From Mycolicibacterium sp. CR10 (GTDB lineage: Bacteria > Actinomycetota > Actinomycetes > Mycobacteriales > Mycobacteriaceae): a stretch of DNA of 64,000 bases. This document shows, one piece after another, positions 52,595 to 60,543 of this stretch. The notes below the pieces were generated by a model. The model did not search any database, was not told the origin of the DNA, and saw only the letters and a program-made list of their open reading frames with translations. A program made the translations under genes and the position numbers. The stretch lies in contig NZ_STGE01000018.1 of the NCBI RefSeq assembly GCF_005222675.1, forward strand, positions 47,254 to 111,253. The letters are read 5' to 3'. The stretch's first letter is position 1, and each line of letters starts with the position of its first letter.

Positions 52595-54004
52595 ATGCGG
52601 CGCCTCACTTCACTTCTCACCGCCGGGGTGCTTGCGGCAATGCTGGTGCTTCATCCCTCGGGCATCGCATCGGCCGGCCACGGAAGTGAATCAAATGGCG
52701 ACATCGAAACGGTCGCAGGACTTGTCGCCGCCGTCGCCGAGGCTAACCAGCACCTGGCCGATATCGGCGCGGACATCCAACACAAACAGGAGAGCGTCAA
52801 TCGGGTCCTGGTGGAGCTTGCCACTGCCCGCGAGGCGGCCTCCGGAGCGCATCGCAGAGTCGCCGAGAGCGACAAAGCACTCGCCGACAGCCAGACCGCC
52901 ATCGACGCCACGCAGCAACGCTTCGACGAATTCGCCGCCTCGACCTACATGAACGGTCCCTCCCGCTCACTGCCGCTGGCAGGTAGCCCCGACGACATCC
53001 TGACAGCAGCCTCGACGCAGCAGACCTACCTCATTGCCTTCAGCAAGGTCAAAGACGATCTTCGCCGAAGCCAAACCGAACGCGCCAACCGACTCTCCGC
53101 CGCCAAGCAAGCCCGCCTGGATGCCGATGCAGCAGCTGCCGAAGCGCAACGACGACAGGACGACGCAGTCACCGAACTCGTTGACGCGCAACGCGCATTC
53201 ACCAACCAACAGTCCGACCTCACCCGGTTGGCCGCCGAACGAGACTCTGCACAAACCCGACTCACTACTGCCCGACCGGTAGCAGCTACAGCGCACCAGC
53301 CCACGGCCGCGCACCCCGGCGCCACAGTGCCGCCGAGCGGCCAGTGGGACCGCGCCAGCTCCGCACCGGCAGGCAGCGCGGGCACCGGCGAGTGGGACAC
53401 CACGCTGCCGATGGTGCCCAGCGCCAATGTGGCCGGCGACCCGATAGCGATCATCAATGCCGTCCTCAAGATCATGGCGACCTCGCTGCAACTCACCGCC
53501 GACATGGGCCGGAACTTCCTCATCAAACTGGGCATCCTCTCCCCGGCGGCCGCCGCCGCAGATCCCGGCATCACCAATGGACGCATCCCCCGCCTGTACG
53601 GCCGCCAAGCCTCGGAGTTCGTGATCCGAAGAGCCATGTCACAACTCGGTGTTCCCTACTCTTGGGGCGGTGGCAACGCCAATGGGCCCTCCCGGGGCAT
53701 CGATCAAGGAGCCAACACCATCGGCTTCGACTGTTCCGGCCTCATGCTCTACGCCTTCGCCGGCGTGGGCATCAAGCTCGATCACTACTCCGGATCTCAG
53801 TACAACGCCGGCCGCAAGGTCCCGTCATCGCAGATGCAGCGCGGTGATCTCATCTTCTACGGCCCCAACGCCAGCCAGCACGAAGCCATGTACCTCGGCG
53901 ACGGCATGATGCTCGAAGCTCCCTACACCGGGTCGGTGGTCAAAATCTCACCCGTACGCAGCTCCGGCATGACGCCCTACGTCACGCGCTTGATCGAGTA
54001 CTGA
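52595..54004 (+). CDS. ripA: RipA-like NlpC/P60 peptidoglycan endopeptidase
   Basis: 469 residues (Mtb RipA has 472). Signal peptide ending ASAG, long coiled-coil regulatory domain (about 45-255), Pro/Thr/Ala linker, NlpC/P60 domain with VPYSWGGGNANGPSRG, FDC380SGL, GDLIFYG and SQHEAMYLG, end PVRSSGMTPYVTRLIEY. The coiled coil normally blocks the active site until processed. Hydrolyses stem peptides at septa. A second copy on an accessory element suggests wall remodelling under stress. Confidence 0.92.
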   Translation: MRRLTSLLTAGVLAAMLVLHPSGIASAGHGSESNGDIETVAGLVAAVAEANQHLADIGADIQHKQESVNRVLVELATAREAASGAHRRVAESDKALADSQTAIDATQQRFDEFAASTYMNGPSRSLPLAGSPDDILTAASTQQTYLIAFSKVKDDLRRSQTERANRLSAAKQARLDADAAAAEAQRRQDDAVTELVDAQRAFTNQQSDLTRLAAERDSAQTRLTTARPVAATAHQPTAAHPGATVPPSGQWDRASSAPAGSAGTGEWDTTLPMVPSANVAGDPIAIINAVLKIMATSLQLTADMGRNFLIKLGILSPAAAAADPGITNGRIPRLYGRQASEFVIRRAMSQLGVPYSWGGGNANGPSRGIDQGANTIGFDCSGLMLYAFAGVGIKLDHYSGSQYNAGRKVPSSQMQRGDLIFYGPNASQHEAMYLGDGMMLEAPYTGSVVKISPVRSSGMTPYVTRLIEY

Positions 54005-54246
54005 CACCTCGCGGCGAGCGCTACGTCAGCCGCGTCGCTGACCATCACTCCGCTCTGACCCGGCCAGCTGCGAACAGGCTCCTCCCGCCCCTGACGCCGC
54101 TTCTTGCGGAATGGCCGCCCAGAAGCGTGGAACAGGGCCGTAGCGGCGGCGATGGCGGCGGCCCACAGCACGACAATGACGGCGCACAGGATCAGCCACG
54201 TTTGCCACCCGAGACTGTTCGGGCACACATCCATCAGCCAGCGCAT
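53977..54246 (-). CDS. Possible small single-span membrane protein
   Basis: 89 residues with one strong helix (WLILCAVIVVLWAAAIAAATALF) and a basic cytosolic part (RKKRRQGREE). The end overlaps the RipA-like gene by 28 bp. No family; moderate coding evidence only. Confidence 0.4.
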   Translation of the reverse strand: MRWLMDVCPNSLGWQTWLILCAVIVVLWAAAIAAATALFHASGRPFRKKRRQGREEPVRSWPGQSGVMVSDAADVALAARCQYSIKRVT

Positions 54247-54309
54247 GTCAGGCCCTCCCTCACAGTGAGCGTCTCCCCGCCGCAGGACGTAATTGATATG
54301 ACTTCTATA

Positions 54310-54326
54310 AAGATCTGCTGAAGATC
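54310..54326 (+). promoter_or_regulatory. Putative response-regulator autoregulation box
   Basis: AAGATC at 54310-54315 and 54321-54326, direct repeats with 11-bp period, ~50 bp before the response regulator. Confidence 0.5.
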
Positions 54327-54374
54327 GCGCCGTTCCGGCAGTCGCGCGCCGCCGCGTCCGAATCAGCGGGCACC

Positions 54375-55130
54375 ATGTTCACCATGGAGCACCACCCGGG
54401 GACCTCACCGGAGCAGGCGAAGGGATACCGCGCGCTGGTCGTCGATGATGAACTGCCCCTGGCCGAAGTGGTGGCCAGCTATTTAGAACGCGAGCAATTC
54501 GAGGCGGTCGTGGCAGCCAACGGCGTCGACGCCATTGCCGTCGCGCGCGACCTCGATCCCGATGTCGTCATCCTGGACATCGGTCTGCCCGGCATCGATG
54601 GATTGGAAGTCTGCAGACAATTGCGCACGTTCTCCGACGCCTACATCGTCATGCTCACCGCTCGCGACACCGAGATCGACACAGTCCTGGGCCTCACCGT
54701 CGGCGCCGACGACTACATCACCAAACCCTTCAGCCCACGCGAACTCGTGGCCCGCATTCGCGCCATGCTGCGTCGGCCCCGCGTCCTGCAATCAGCTACC
54801 GCACCCGCCGAAATCGCCGTGGTCCCGCCGCGTCGCTTCGGCGCGCTGAGGATCGACGTCGCCGCCCGTGAGGTACGCATCGACGACGAACAAATTTTGT
54901 TGACCCGCACCGAGTTTGACATACTGGAAGCCCTTTCAGGCCGGCCAGGAAATGTACTGAGCCGGCGACAACTACTTGAAATCGTGCGCGAGGGACCCTG
55001 GGTCGGCAACGAGCATCTCGTCGACGTCCACATCGGTCATCTGCGGCGCAAACTGGGCGACGACGCAGCCTCTCCCCGCTACGTCGCCACGGTGCGGGGT
55101 GTCGGATACCGGATGGGATCGGGACAGTGA
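54375..55130 (+). CDS. OmpR/PhoB-family response regulator
   Basis: 251 residues (ATG 54375 or 54384). Receiver domain with VVDDE, acceptor Asp in VVILDIGLPG, Thr in MLTARD and Lys in TKPFSP; C-terminal winged helix (LLTRTEFDILEALSGRPGNVLSRRQLLEIV … HIGHLRRKLGDDA, YVATVRGVGYRM). Partner of the kinase starting inside its stop (GTGA). Confidence 0.93.
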   Translation: MFTMEHHPGTSPEQAKGYRALVVDDELPLAEVVASYLEREQFEAVVAANGVDAIAVARDLDPDVVILDIGLPGIDGLEVCRQLRTFSDAYIVMLTARDTEIDTVLGLTVGADDYITKPFSPRELVARIRAMLRRPRVLQSATAPAEIAVVPPRRFGALRIDVAAREVRIDDEQILLTRTEFDILEALSGRPGNVLSRRQLLEIVREGPWVGNEHLVDVHIGHLRRKLGDDAASPRYVATVRGVGYRMGSGQ

Positions 55131-56311
55131 CTCCCGTGCCGGCGGCCACAGCTCGCCGACGTCGACGGTGGAAGCGGCCCGGTATCGGCCTGCGGCTGCT
55201 GGCAGCCCAAGCCATTGTGTTGATCGCTGGGGCCGTGACGACAGCGGTGGTGGCCGCCGTCGTCGGCCCTCCGCTGTTCCGTGAGCATCTTCACCTCGCA
55301 GGGGTACCAATGGACTCACCGGAGGAAATGCATGCCGAGGAGGCCTACGGCTACGCGACGGTGATGTCCATCGGAGGCGCCCTAGGGGTGTCGGCGGTTG
55401 CCGCGCTTGTCGTCAGCTTCTACGTCAGTCGACGGCTCCAACGGTCCATCACCGAGGTTGCCTCCGCTGCCACCGATGTCGCCCAAGGGAATTACGAGAT
55501 ACGGGTGTCACCGCCGGACCTCGGCGACGACTTCGACGCGCTCGCCACCGCCTTCAATCAGATGGCTTCCCGTCTCCAACAGGTGGATTCGACACGACAG
55601 CGATTATTCGGCGACTTAGCCCACGAGATCCGCACACCGGTCGCGGTGCTGGAGGCCTATCTCGAGGCGCTCGAAGACGGGGTGCGCACTTTGACGCCAG
55701 AGACGGCGGCGATGCTGCGCGACCAAACCCGCCGGCTGGTGCGGTTCTCTGATGACGTCGCCGCCCTCGCCAAAGCCGAGGAGAGCTCGGTGTCCATGTC
55801 CTACGCCATTATTGACATCGACCGCCTGACGCGCCAAAGCGTCGCCGCGGCACAGGAACGCTACGACATCAAAGGCGTTGCACTGCGTGTACGCCTCCAG
55901 CAGGCGCTACCCCCCTTCTGGGCCGACGAGCAACGCCTTTCCCAAGTCCTGGGCAATCTGCTGGAGAATGCGCTGCGGCACACACCTTCCGGCGGCTCGG
56001 TCGAAGTCAAGTGTGTTCGCGACGGCGACCGGTTGAGGATCGCCGTCGCTGACACCGGTGAAGGGATTGCCCCCGAGCACCTCACCCGAGTGTTCGAGCG
56101 ATTTTATCGAGCCGACGCCGCCCGTGATCGCGAGCACGGTGGCGCGGGTTTAGGGCTCGCCATCGCCAAAGCGTTGGTCGAGGCACAGGGGGGGTCCATT
56201 TACGTAGCGAGCGCTGGACTTGGCGCCGGTGCAACATTCACCGTCGACTTACCCGTCGCTCAGGGATACGCCGACGAGTTCCCTATTACGACTGCCTCAG
56301 CACGGCCCTGA
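55127..56311 (+). CDS. Sensor histidine kinase
   Basis: 394 residues from GTG 55127. TM1 (about 18-40), short extracytoplasmic loop of ~35 residues with HLHLAGVPMDSPEEMHAEEAY (His, Met and acidic residues, possible metal sensor), TM2 (~80-100), HAMP, HisKA with DLAHEIRTPVAVLE, HATPase with NLLENALRHTP, DTGEGIAPE, GAGLGLAI. Phosphorylates the upstream response regulator. A metal or envelope signal is inferred from context. Confidence 0.92.
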   Translation: MTPVPAATARRRRRWKRPGIGLRLLAAQAIVLIAGAVTTAVVAAVVGPPLFREHLHLAGVPMDSPEEMHAEEAYGYATVMSIGGALGVSAVAALVVSFYVSRRLQRSITEVASAATDVAQGNYEIRVSPPDLGDDFDALATAFNQMASRLQQVDSTRQRLFGDLAHEIRTPVAVLEAYLEALEDGVRTLTPETAAMLRDQTRRLVRFSDDVAALAKAEESSVSMSYAIIDIDRLTRQSVAAAQERYDIKGVALRVRLQQALPPFWADEQRLSQVLGNLLENALRHTPSGGSVEVKCVRDGDRLRIAVADTGEGIAPEHLTRVFERFYRADAARDREHGGAGLGLAIAKALVEAQGGSIYVASAGLGAGATFTVDLPVAQGYADEFPITTASARP

Positions 56312-56330
56312 CGGGTGAGCCCTCGGCTCG

Positions 56331-57017
56331 CTACTTGTCGAGCATCCCTTGCATCGTGTCGATCTCTGCTTGCTGAGTAGACACGATGTTGCGCGCCATC
56401 TCGACTGCCGAGGGGAATCGGCCGTTGTCAATCTCTTGCTGCGCCATCATGATTGCGCCCTTGTGGTGCTCAATCATCTGCGTCAGAAAGAGTCGGCTCG
56501 CCGCCGCGCCCTGCGCGTTCTGCAGCGCGGCCATGTCGGCTTCCGACATCATGCCGTGGCCGCCGCCCATACCGGGCGTGTCGCCCATGTCACCGCTAGG
56601 CATCTGGTGACCCGGCATATTGTGGCCAGGCATTGCGGTGCTGGTCGGCGCGGGGGCAGGCGAGGACGACGATCCCCACTCCTGAAGCCAGCCCCGCATC
56701 TTCTCGATCTCAGGGCCTTGAGCGTTCTTGATCTCGTTCGCCAGTGAGATGACCTCGGGATCGATGCCCTGCTTGCCAACAAGCATGTCGCTCATCTCGA
56801 TTGCCTGCTGGTGATGAGGAATCATGCCTTGGGCGAACGTCACATCAGCGTCGTTGTGGGTAGCGTCGCTGCTCGCGGCGGTCGGCGACGCCGATGCGGC
56901 CGCCGAGGTGCTGCTAGTCGATGGCTGAGAGTCAGTTGTCGCATTCGAACAGGCGCTGATGCACAGGGCCGACGCCGCTAACGCCGCAAGCCCAATTCCG
57001 AATCGCTTGTGCTGCAT
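56331..57017 (-). CDS. DUF305 lipoprotein
   Basis: 228 residues from ATG 57017 (GAAAGGA RBS). Lipobox ISAC near residue 23, low-complexity Ser/Ala linker, then the ferritin-like DUF305 four-helix motifs: FAQGMIPHHQQAIEMSDML and LTQMIEHHKGAIMMAQQEI. A middle insertion is rich in Met, His and Gly (MPGHNMPGHQMPSGDMG … GGGHGMM). DUF305 proteins are abundant in copper loci and probably bind Cu through HH/M clusters. A response-regulator-type repeat lies upstream. Confidence 0.92.
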   Translation of the reverse strand: MQHKRFGIGLAALAASALCISACSNATTDSQPSTSSTSAAASASPTAASSDATHNDADVTFAQGMIPHHQQAIEMSDMLVGKQGIDPEVISLANEIKNAQGPEIEKMRGWLQEWGSSSSPAPAPTSTAMPGHNMPGHQMPSGDMGDTPGMGGGHGMMSEADMAALQNAQGAAASRLFLTQMIEHHKGAIMMAQQEIDNGRFPSAVEMARNIVSTQQAEIDTMQGMLDK

Positions 57018-57125
57018 CGCACATCCTTTCTCGTACATCTTCGTCACCGCAGGCATCTACGCGGCATGCGCTCTCGCCGCCTCAGTCCAGCTTCAAGAAT
57101 CCGCATATGGGTCGGCTCGTGTTCC

Positions 57126-57145
57126 GATGAAGATTTGATGAAGAC
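57126..57145 (-). promoter_or_regulatory. Putative response-regulator box before the DUF305 gene
   Basis: Coding-strand CTTCATC-AAAT-CTTCATC, direct repeats with 11-bp period, ~110 bp before the DUF305 start; same pattern as 47305-47322 and, reversed, 54310-54326. Confidence 0.5.
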
Positions 57146-57570
57146 GTCTCCCTGATCCTTCAGTACGGCGGGCGCCGACCGGAAGGTCTCGGGCGTGACG
57201 CTCCGCGAGATCACGCCGCAGTCTGACCGGGATATCGGCCCACGGCGTGTGCGTCGAACGCCCCGAGAGCGCCACCGCGATCGATCACAGCCATAGTGCG
57301 CAGCCAATCTTGGACTCGTCTCCGCCCGACGTAGCCCCCATACAGCAATTCATCACGTCTGACGCGAGATGGACCTCCACCAGGCGGCCCACGACGTCAG
57401 CGGTTTAGCGCCAGACGCCCACCGTTTGCACACCACCCTCACCGACGCCTTGCCTGACACCACACCACACCACACCGCGCGACCGCGCAACTTCGCCGCC
57501 AATCGCCGGAGTCCTCGAACGCCGGGAACACTTCACGTGATGTCTTGGTCGCACTTATCCCAAGCCGCGA
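57146..57570. other. Intergenic region
   Basis: No gene supported. A short tandem ACACC run (four units) lies around 57459-57478. Confidence 0.4.
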
Positions 57571-57882
57571 TCAGTCGATCGGCAGCCGCCGCCGCAGCGC
57601 CTCGGAAAGCTGGGTGAGGGTCGGCAGACCCGCCAAACCGGCATCGGTTTGATATAGCCGGCACACCAACTCCCGCCCCGGCACCGCATCGTCGAATGCG
57701 TCTATGCCATCGATAAGAATCGTTGGAGAGCCTGCGAATGGCAGGGCCGCCGCCTCATCATCGGTGGTGACTCTCCGATACGTGATCTTGACGTCGACCA
57801 GCCCGGCTGCTGCCGCGCTCACACGGGCACCGACTTCCTGCCAATTCGGGCACCCGTCGAAATAAACGATCTCCACATTCAT
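57571..57882 (-). CDS. Thioredoxin-fold-like small protein
   Basis: 103 residues from ATG 57882. VEIVYFDGCPNWQEVG places a Cys after the first strand (DGCPNW), cis-Pro region GSPTILIDGIDAF and CRLY later. Homologous in plan to 20587-20988 (DCPY, GSPSIIINGVDPW, CRV). Such proteins are often annotated as thioredoxin- or alkylmercury-lyase-related; no catalytic proof here. Confidence 0.75.
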   Translation of the reverse strand: MNVEIVYFDGCPNWQEVGARVSAAAAGLVDVKITYRRVTTDDEAAALPFAGSPTILIDGIDAFDDAVPGRELVCRLYQTDAGLAGLPTLTQLSEALRRRLPID

Positions 57883-58030
57883 GTGCCAATGATGCGCGTA
57901 AAAAGCTTCACCCATTTGAACGAGGATCATGACGCCCTGCGCGACTGGCGTCATCGAGAGAGAGCGCCGGGCCTGGCGAGTGTCCACCGCATCGTGCTAG
58001 TTGCAGACCTTGCGATATATATCAATCCCG

Positions 58031-58822
58031 CTAAGCGGGGGCCAGCAGAATCTGTGCCAAGTGCGTCGTCGTTTCCACACCATCGTCGTAGCCGCCTTCT
58101 CCGTTGAGCGAGTTCATGATTGCCAACGTGTAGCGCTGTCGTGGGCCGGCGAAACCGACGCTATTGACGACCCAGCCGCCCTGCTCTTGAGACCACCCGT
58201 TCTTGTTGCCGGGGGCCATGGCCGCGCCCGCTCCCCAGACTCCCCACTGTTGGTTGGCATCGAGGTGTCGCATCTCCGACACGATGGCCGCGGTTTCGGC
58301 CGCAGGCAAGCTCGTGAGGGTGTAGTTCATCAGCCGGTCGAGGTCCTCGCTCGTGGCCTTCTGAAAGCCCCAGTACGGGTGCGTGCTGCTGAACCCAGGC
58401 TGCGGTTGCAGGCTTGTGAGTCCGTACGTCGCGAAATTGCGGTTGAACGCCATATTGTCCGGTCCGCTATAGCGTTTCCAAAGCGTATCGGCAGCGCCGC
58501 TGTCCGATGAGTGCATCATGTCGGCCATGAGTTGGCGGTCGGCCGGGGTCAAGGTGATCTGGCCGGCGCGTGCCCTAGTCAACAGATCGACCACCATCGC
58601 CAGCTTGATGGTGGATGCGGTCCACATCATCGTGTTGGCCACCTCGTTGCGGTGAGTCTCTCCGGTCGTCCGGTCGCGAAGCACATAGCCCACTACGCCG
58701 GGACGGGTGGCGAGGTAGGCGTCTGCCTGCGCGACGCGCTGTCCGATCTCAGCGGCGGCCATGGGCGTCGGCGCGAAGAGCAAGACGGTCATAGCGACAA
58801 GTCCGGAGACGACGGCTTTCAC
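58031..58822 (-). CDS. Class-A-beta-lactamase-fold serine hydrolase, secreted
   Basis: 263 residues. Signal peptide ending MAAA, TASTIKLA (Ser-x-x-Lys nucleophile motif), SSDSGAAD (SDN-like) and GNKNGWS (KTG-like). The KTG and SDN variants and absence of a clear Glu166 loop suggest a beta-lactamase relative with uncertain lactamase activity, perhaps a DD-peptidase-like wall enzyme. A TACGTA operator site 65-80 bp upstream fits BlaI control. Confidence 0.87.
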   Translation of the reverse strand: MKAVVSGLVAMTVLLFAPTPMAAAEIGQRVAQADAYLATRPGVVGYVLRDRTTGETHRNEVANTMMWTASTIKLAMVVDLLTRARAGQITLTPADRQLMADMMHSSDSGAADTLWKRYSGPDNMAFNRNFATYGLTSLQPQPGFSSTHPYWGFQKATSEDLDRLMNYTLTSLPAAETAAIVSEMRHLDANQQWGVWGAGAAMAPGNKNGWSQEQGGWVVNSVGFAGPRQRYTLAIMNSLNGEGGYDDGVETTTHLAQILLAPA

Positions 58823-58884
58823 GTGCGTAGCTTGTCAGCCCCACGGACATCAGGGCCGACGGCACGCCGGGGAAGCACCGGCTC

Positions 58885-58903
58885 CTACTATCCGCCTACG
58901 TAC
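58885..58903 (-). promoter_or_regulatory. BlaI-type operator, family 2, before the beta-lactamase-like gene
   Basis: TACTA (58886-58890) and TACGTA (58897-58902), spaced as in the site at 63215-63231. Confidence 0.55.
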
Positions 58904-59219
58904 ATGCATGGCAAGTGTGCCGTCACGGGCTGGGTGTCGTGACCTGACAGGTTGTTGACGGCGTGCCTGCTTGAAACAGGGAGGGTGGGGGCATCATCAG
59001 AAGAGAACTAGAACCGAGTAATGAGACCGGCAGGCCAGAGCCTCGCCGCCCACAGAGCCTTGCACCGCCAACCGAGGGCATAACAGATCTACGGTCTTCC
59101 TCCGTATATAGTCGGACACGCGATGCTCAACCGCGGGCACGGTCCGAGTCGGAGCTGCGGTAGACGGCTGCTCCGGCGCATCATAGACGTTCGGTGAAAC
59201 TCAAGAAGGACGCATTCCA
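58904..59219. other. Intergenic region
   Basis: No gene seen. A promoter for the DsbA-like gene is expected here. Confidence 0.4.
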
Positions 59220-59879
59220 ATGGCACCTCTCACACGCATTCTGCTGACCGTCTTCGCGGTCATCACCATGATCATCGGGGTTGGCGTCTACCTCTCGGCA
59301 CAGGACAAGGACACACCCGGCTCCGCGCAAGCCCAGGGTGGAGACGTCGGTCAGCTGGTCCGGGAAAACAGTCGCCGCCTCACCAACGTGCCAAATAGCG
59401 ATGTCACCTTGGTCGAGTTCCTCGACTTCGAATGCGAAGCGTGCCGCGCGGCCTTCCCGATGGTCGAACAGCTGCGCGCCGAGTACGGGGACCGCGTCAA
59501 CTTCGTCATCCGCTACTTCCCCATTCAGTCGCACTTCAATGCAGAGCGGGCGGCGCGTGCGGTCGAGGCGGCCGCTCAGCAGGACAAGTTCGAGCCCATG
59601 TACAAGAAGATGTATGAGACGCAAAGTGAGTGGGGCGAACAGCAAACTCCGGCGGACTCCCGATTCCGCGGGTTCGCCGCCGAACTTGGGCTGGACATGG
59701 CGGCGTTCGACGCTGCCTACAACGACCCCGCCACACTCGATCGTGTCAATGTCGATGTGGCTGATGGTAAGGCCCTCGGTGTCCAGGGCACACCGACCTT
59801 CTTCCTCGACGGAACCGAAGTGGAGTTCAGGAGCTACGACGACTTGAAGACCGCAGTCGAACAGGCCTTGAACGGATAG
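59220..59879 (+). CDS. DsbA-like thioredoxin-fold oxidoreductase, membrane-anchored
   Basis: 219 residues. N-terminal anchor (ILLTVFAVITMIIGVGVYL), thioredoxin fold with FLDFECEACRAAF active site (CEAC), helical insertion, and GVQGTPTFFLDG with cis-Pro. Forms or isomerises disulfides outside the membrane. Works logically with CcdA (broken here) and the cysteine-rich secreted proteins of the island. A decayed relative is at 38417-38580. Confidence 0.92.
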   Translation: MAPLTRILLTVFAVITMIIGVGVYLSAQDKDTPGSAQAQGGDVGQLVRENSRRLTNVPNSDVTLVEFLDFECEACRAAFPMVEQLRAEYGDRVNFVIRYFPIQSHFNAERAARAVEAAAQQDKFEPMYKKMYETQSEWGEQQTPADSRFRGFAAELGLDMAAFDAAYNDPATLDRVNVDVADGKALGVQGTPTFFLDGTEVEFRSYDDLKTAVEQALNG

Positions 59880-59949
59880 CCGCGGTGATTGATGGCGGCC
59901 CCAGGGCGCAGCGGTTCGACACCTCGGCACGTGGATGGCGCCATCGGCG

Positions 59950-60543
59950 CTAACATGCCGGCGCCGCCTCGTCGACGGCGATGCCGGGGGTCGACATCGA
60001 CCGCATCACGTCGATCTCGCGTTGCTGCGAGGAAATGATTCCCTGTGCGAAGTCGGTTGCGTACCGGCTATGTCCCGCATCGACCTCGGTACGCGCCATC
60101 TTGATCGCCCCTGCGTGGTGCGCGATCATCAGTTCCAGATACAGGCGGTTGGCTGCGGCATCGCCGGCGTTCTGCAACACCGTGAGATCCGCGGACGAGA
60201 CCATGCCGCACTGGTTCGGATGATGCTGCTGCGCGGCGGCCGGGCCCACACCCCACAGCGCCAGCCAGCCCCGCATCATCTCGATCTCGGATGCCTGCCG
60301 GCTGCTGATGGACACGGCTTGAGCGGCGACCTGTGGGTCGGCGTCTGACTTCGTCACCAGGAGATCGGACATCTCGATGGCCTGGGCATGGTGAGGAATC
60401 ATCTGCTGGAGAAAGGCGACATCGGCGTCGTTGTGAGTGACGGCGATGTCACGCCCCGATACAGGGGCGGTGTCACTGCACGCGCTCAGCCCCAGGACCA
60501 GGGCGATGCAGGCCGTTATGCCGACGGTGCGGTACCTCGTCAT
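59950..60543 (-). CDS. DUF305 lipoprotein, second copy
   Basis: 197 residues. Lipobox LSAC near residue 22, FLQQMIPHHAQAIEMSDLL, EIEMMRGWLALWG, LELMIAHHAGAIKMARTEV. Shorter than 56331-57017 because the Met/His-rich insert is missing, replaced by AAAQQHHPNQCGM. Overlaps CopD/CtaG as ATGA, so co-translated with a copper membrane protein. Confidence 0.93.
   Translation of the reverse strand: MTRYRTVGITACIALVLGLSACSDTAPVSGRDIAVTHNDADVAFLQQMIPHHAQAIEMSDLLVTKSDADPQVAAQAVSISSRQASEIEMMRGWLALWGVGPAAAQQHHPNQCGMVSSADLTVLQNAGDAAANRLYLELMIAHHAGAIKMARTEVDAGHSRYATDFAQGIISSQQREIDVMRSMSTPGIAVDEAAPAC

Noticed and set aside
57459..57478. ACACC tandem run as CRISPR or iteron array
   Set aside because: Only four 5-bp units, no spacers and no replication or Cas gene.
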